Below, one piece after another: positions 7,115-8,773 of a stretch of DNA of 8,773 bases. The position numbers were made by a program, and so were the translations under genes. Source of the stretch: an uncultured Bacteroides sp. (GTDB taxonomy: Bacteria; Bacteroidota; Bacteroidia; Bacteroidales; Bacteroidaceae); the NCBI GenBank assembly GCA_900551645.1, contig URWP01000106.1, positions 1 through 8,773 of the forward strand, written 5' to 3'. The notes below the pieces were generated by a model. It saw only the letters and a program-made list of their open reading frames with translations. It was not told where the DNA came from and ran no database searches. How positions within the stretch are numbered: the stretch's first letter is position 1; the number at the start of each line of letters is the position of its first letter.

Positions 7115-7158
7115 TCCCTGTCCGACCGCCGGTGACGGTAACGGGCAGGGAATTTCTT
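7115..7158 (+). terminator. GC-rich hairpin, probably the old ndh terminator
   Basis: TCCCTGTCCG (7115-7124) pairs with CGGGCAGGGA (7142-7151) through one G-T wobble. Inside it ACCG pairs with CGGT around a short loop. It is followed by ATTTCTT, a moderate T-tract on the plus strand. It is less convincing for the minus-strand WG gene, because its minus-strand exit sequence (GTGTTGAAAAAATG) has no T-run. Position just behind the ndh remnant suggests it once ended that gene. Confidence 0.55.
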
Positions 7159-7229
7159 AACCAATCTTCCTATCAGTAAACGCCTCGACAATAAGAATTG
7201 TTTCAAGAGTATTATTTTTTCGTCACCCT

Positions 7230-8693
7230 TTAAAACTCATTTCTTACAAACTGTACCAATATCTCACCTTTACGATTAACATAAGAAGACACTCTATTCG
7301 CATTGCGATAATTTGTTACATAAAGTGCTTTATCTTCATGAAAATCACTAAATAAGTCATCATACATCAAATCTCCCTTCAGAGACACTAGGGTATAACG
7401 GGTTGTTCCGAACCTATCAATTCCTAAGATATATTCATCTCTGAGAGCATAACCACCATTTTTACCGTCATCTTCCCTTGACGAATCAAAATTCTTAAAA
7501 TAAGCGACTTTATTAAATGATGTATCCAAAACAAAAGTATATCCGATTCCATAACCAGCCATTTGCTGATAAAGCAAGGCATAACCGTTATGAAATGAAG
7601 TAATGCGTTCTGTCACATCACCACCATATTTAAACGGCCCTTTAACTATATTCCCTCCTTTATCTATATAAAATTGCTCCTTATTCTTATTGCACACTAC
7701 TGCATAGCCATCTGAAAATGAACCTGGTTTAACTGTATAAGTGCATGGAATCACAAGTTTTCCTGTAGTATCAATATAACCCCATTTTTCTATTTCTCCA
7801 ACCATCTGACAAACAGCAGCCATTCCGTCATGAAAATCAAGTACTTCCAGATACTCTGCCGGAATCACCTCTTTACCATTAGCATCCCGGAAACCCCACA
7901 CCATTTTATTGCCCGTCGAACGTTTCTGATAAGCAGCAAGTCCTTCACACAATGGCCGGTTCACCAAATCGCCATACCATCCTTCTATATTCAGATGAGG
8001 AAAAACAAATTCACCTGCAGTATTGATATATTTCAATACAGGCTTTTCAGTGAATTTAGCAGGACGAGTCTTAACCAAAGCCACCCCATCAACAAAATTC
8101 GAAGCTTTCTCGATATTGGAAAGTTGCTTTACCACCTTCCCATTATTATCATACAAAATAGCTTTATAAACCATCCGTCCATTCTCTTTGTCGATACAAT
8201 CGATAACACGATTATTCCCGAATTTCATCTTCTCCATATCAGCACGGTTATATATGCTTTTATCAGATACCTCAAAAACTTTGTCACCTTTCTCATTTAT
8301 ATAGAAAGATCCATTCTTGTTAGTATGTATGAAAGCCAATCCACAAGAAAAATCGCCACAATTCATACCATATGTCTCATCCAACACTATTTTTTTTGTA
8401 GAAGCCGTTTCATGGAAAGACACACATGTTTCTTTAGCTACATCTGTCCCAAAATTTCCACAAGGCAATCCTTCTAATTCTAGATTCTGCTCCTTGACTT
8501 CCTGTTGAACAGCATTACCCTCATTACTTTGGGAAGAATTGACATCCGATGAATTTCCCATCACTTTATCTACTTCTTTACCAACATTTTCTACTGCCTT
8601 TTTAAGATTCTTCAAGAATTGTGCCTGCATTGGGAAAATACTTCCCACAGTTAATACACAAAAAGCAATCCATACTTTACTCCACTTTTTCAT
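7230..8693 (-). CDS. Secreted WG-repeat protein
   Basis: This 487-residue protein starts with an N-terminal signal peptide (MKKWSKVWIAFCVLTVGSIF, likely cleaved after PMQA near residue 24). There is no lipobox, so it should be released into the periplasm or beyond. Residues 26-46 form a lysine-rich amphipathic stretch (FLKNLKKAVENVGKEVDKVM), then a Ser/Asn/Gln-rich linker to about 70. The rest holds WG-type repeats: VWGFRDANGKEVIPAEY (265-281) and KWGYIDTTGKLVIPCTY (303-319) are classic. More diverged copies lie at about 129-142 (SFYINEKGDKVFEV), 220-232, 340-352 and 469-480. Between them sit FHDGMAAV- and FSDGYAVV-type strands. WG repeats (KWG_1 family) form beta-rich domains of mostly unknown, probably binding, function. 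The gene is AT-rich compared with the plus-strand genes. No ligand or partner can be assigned, and it stands alone on its strand. Confidence 0.9.
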   Translation of the reverse strand: MKKWSKVWIAFCVLTVGSIFPMQAQFLKNLKKAVENVGKEVDKVMGNSSDVNSSQSNEGNAVQQEVKEQNLELEGLPCGNFGTDVAKETCVSFHETASTKKIVLDETYGMNCGDFSCGLAFIHTNKNGSFYINEKGDKVFEVSDKSIYNRADMEKMKFGNNRVIDCIDKENGRMVYKAILYDNNGKVVKQLSNIEKASNFVDGVALVKTRPAKFTEKPVLKYINTAGEFVFPHLNIEGWYGDLVNRPLCEGLAAYQKRSTGNKMVWGFRDANGKEVIPAEYLEVLDFHDGMAAVCQMVGEIEKWGYIDTTGKLVIPCTYTVKPGSFSDGYAVVCNKNKEQFYIDKGGNIVKGPFKYGGDVTERITSFHNGYALLYQQMAGYGIGYTFVLDTSFNKVAYFKNFDSSREDDGKNGGYALRDEYILGIDRFGTTRYTLVSLKGDLMYDDLFSDFHEDKALYVTNYRNANRVSSYVNRKGEILVQFVRNEF

Positions 8694-8697
8694 AATT

Positions 8698-8728
8698 CAA
8701 ACTTATTATAACATCCATTGCCATAAAA
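8698..8728 (-). promoter_or_regulatory. Possible Bacteroides-type promoter of the WG-repeat gene
   Basis: Read on the minus strand, TAAGTTTG (8705-8698) matches the -7 consensus TAnnTTTG exactly. It is preceded after 19 bases by TTTT (8728-8725), one mismatch from the -33 element TTTG. The -7 element ends only four bases before the ATG at 8693, so a transcript from here would have almost no 5' leader. Either the mRNA is nearly leaderless or the match is chance. Confidence 0.35.
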
Positions 8729-8773
8729 CTGTAAGCATACTATTTTCCGCTACGACAATTTTATCGGCTGGGG

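Noticed and set aside
7165..7230. Terminator for the WG-repeat gene on the minus strand (ACAAT/ATTGT stem near 7188-7201)
   Set aside because: The stem has only five pairs and no T-tract follows it on the minus strand.
7830..8477. Plus-strand frame of 215 codons opposite the WG-repeat gene
   Set aside because: It is an antisense shadow; the minus-strand frame has a signal peptide and clear WG repeats.

Overview
The window looks like chromosomal DNA of a gut Bacteroidales species (Bacteroides/Phocaeicola type). Evidence is a SusC/SusD outer-membrane pair, several lipoprotein signal peptides ending in a lipobox, starts without clear Shine-Dalgarno sequences, and a possible TTTG/TAnnTTTG-type promoter. 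The species cannot be named from the sequence.

Layout. Positions 1-1692 hold the C-terminal part of a SusC-like TonB-dependent transporter that enters from the left edge. A complete SusD-like lipoprotein (1706-3484) follows 13 bases later, and a strong hairpin terminator (3560-3604) closes the unit. Facing it on the minus strand is an AT-rich gene for a small exported lipoprotein (3640-4236). Its C-terminus matches the RanBP2-type zinc-finger pattern exactly. Upstream of that gene, 4335-4542 looks like a decayed, frameshifted minus-strand reading frame. A type I pullulanase lipoprotein gene of GH13 (4568-6546, +) is broken by a frameshift just after its third conserved catalytic region. A long hairpin terminator (6608-6670) follows it.

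The stretch 6547-7229 has no intact gene but is not empty. It holds a degenerate tandem repeat with an exact 22-base period (6795-6926). Directly beside it is a remnant of the C-terminus of a type II NADH dehydrogenase (6935-7048, with traces to about 7068). A GC-rich hairpin (7115-7158) may be the old terminator of that gene. The right end carries a complete minus-strand gene for a secreted WG-repeat protein (7230-8693), with a possible promoter very close to its start codon.

How it fits together. The SusC/SusD pair would bind and import a glycan, and an intact pullulanase would cut alpha-1,6 links in pullulan, starch or glycogen-type glucans. The two are separated by a terminator and an opposing gene, so the sequence does not show that they form one locus, and the substrate of the SusC/SusD pair is unknown. 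The two AT-rich minus-strand genes and the two gene remnants suggest that the spaces between the plus-strand metabolic genes have been remodelled by gain and loss. No tRNA, rRNA, CRISPR array, transposase or integrase was seen. The most unusual features are the zinc-finger lipoprotein and the 22-base array abutting the ndh remnant.
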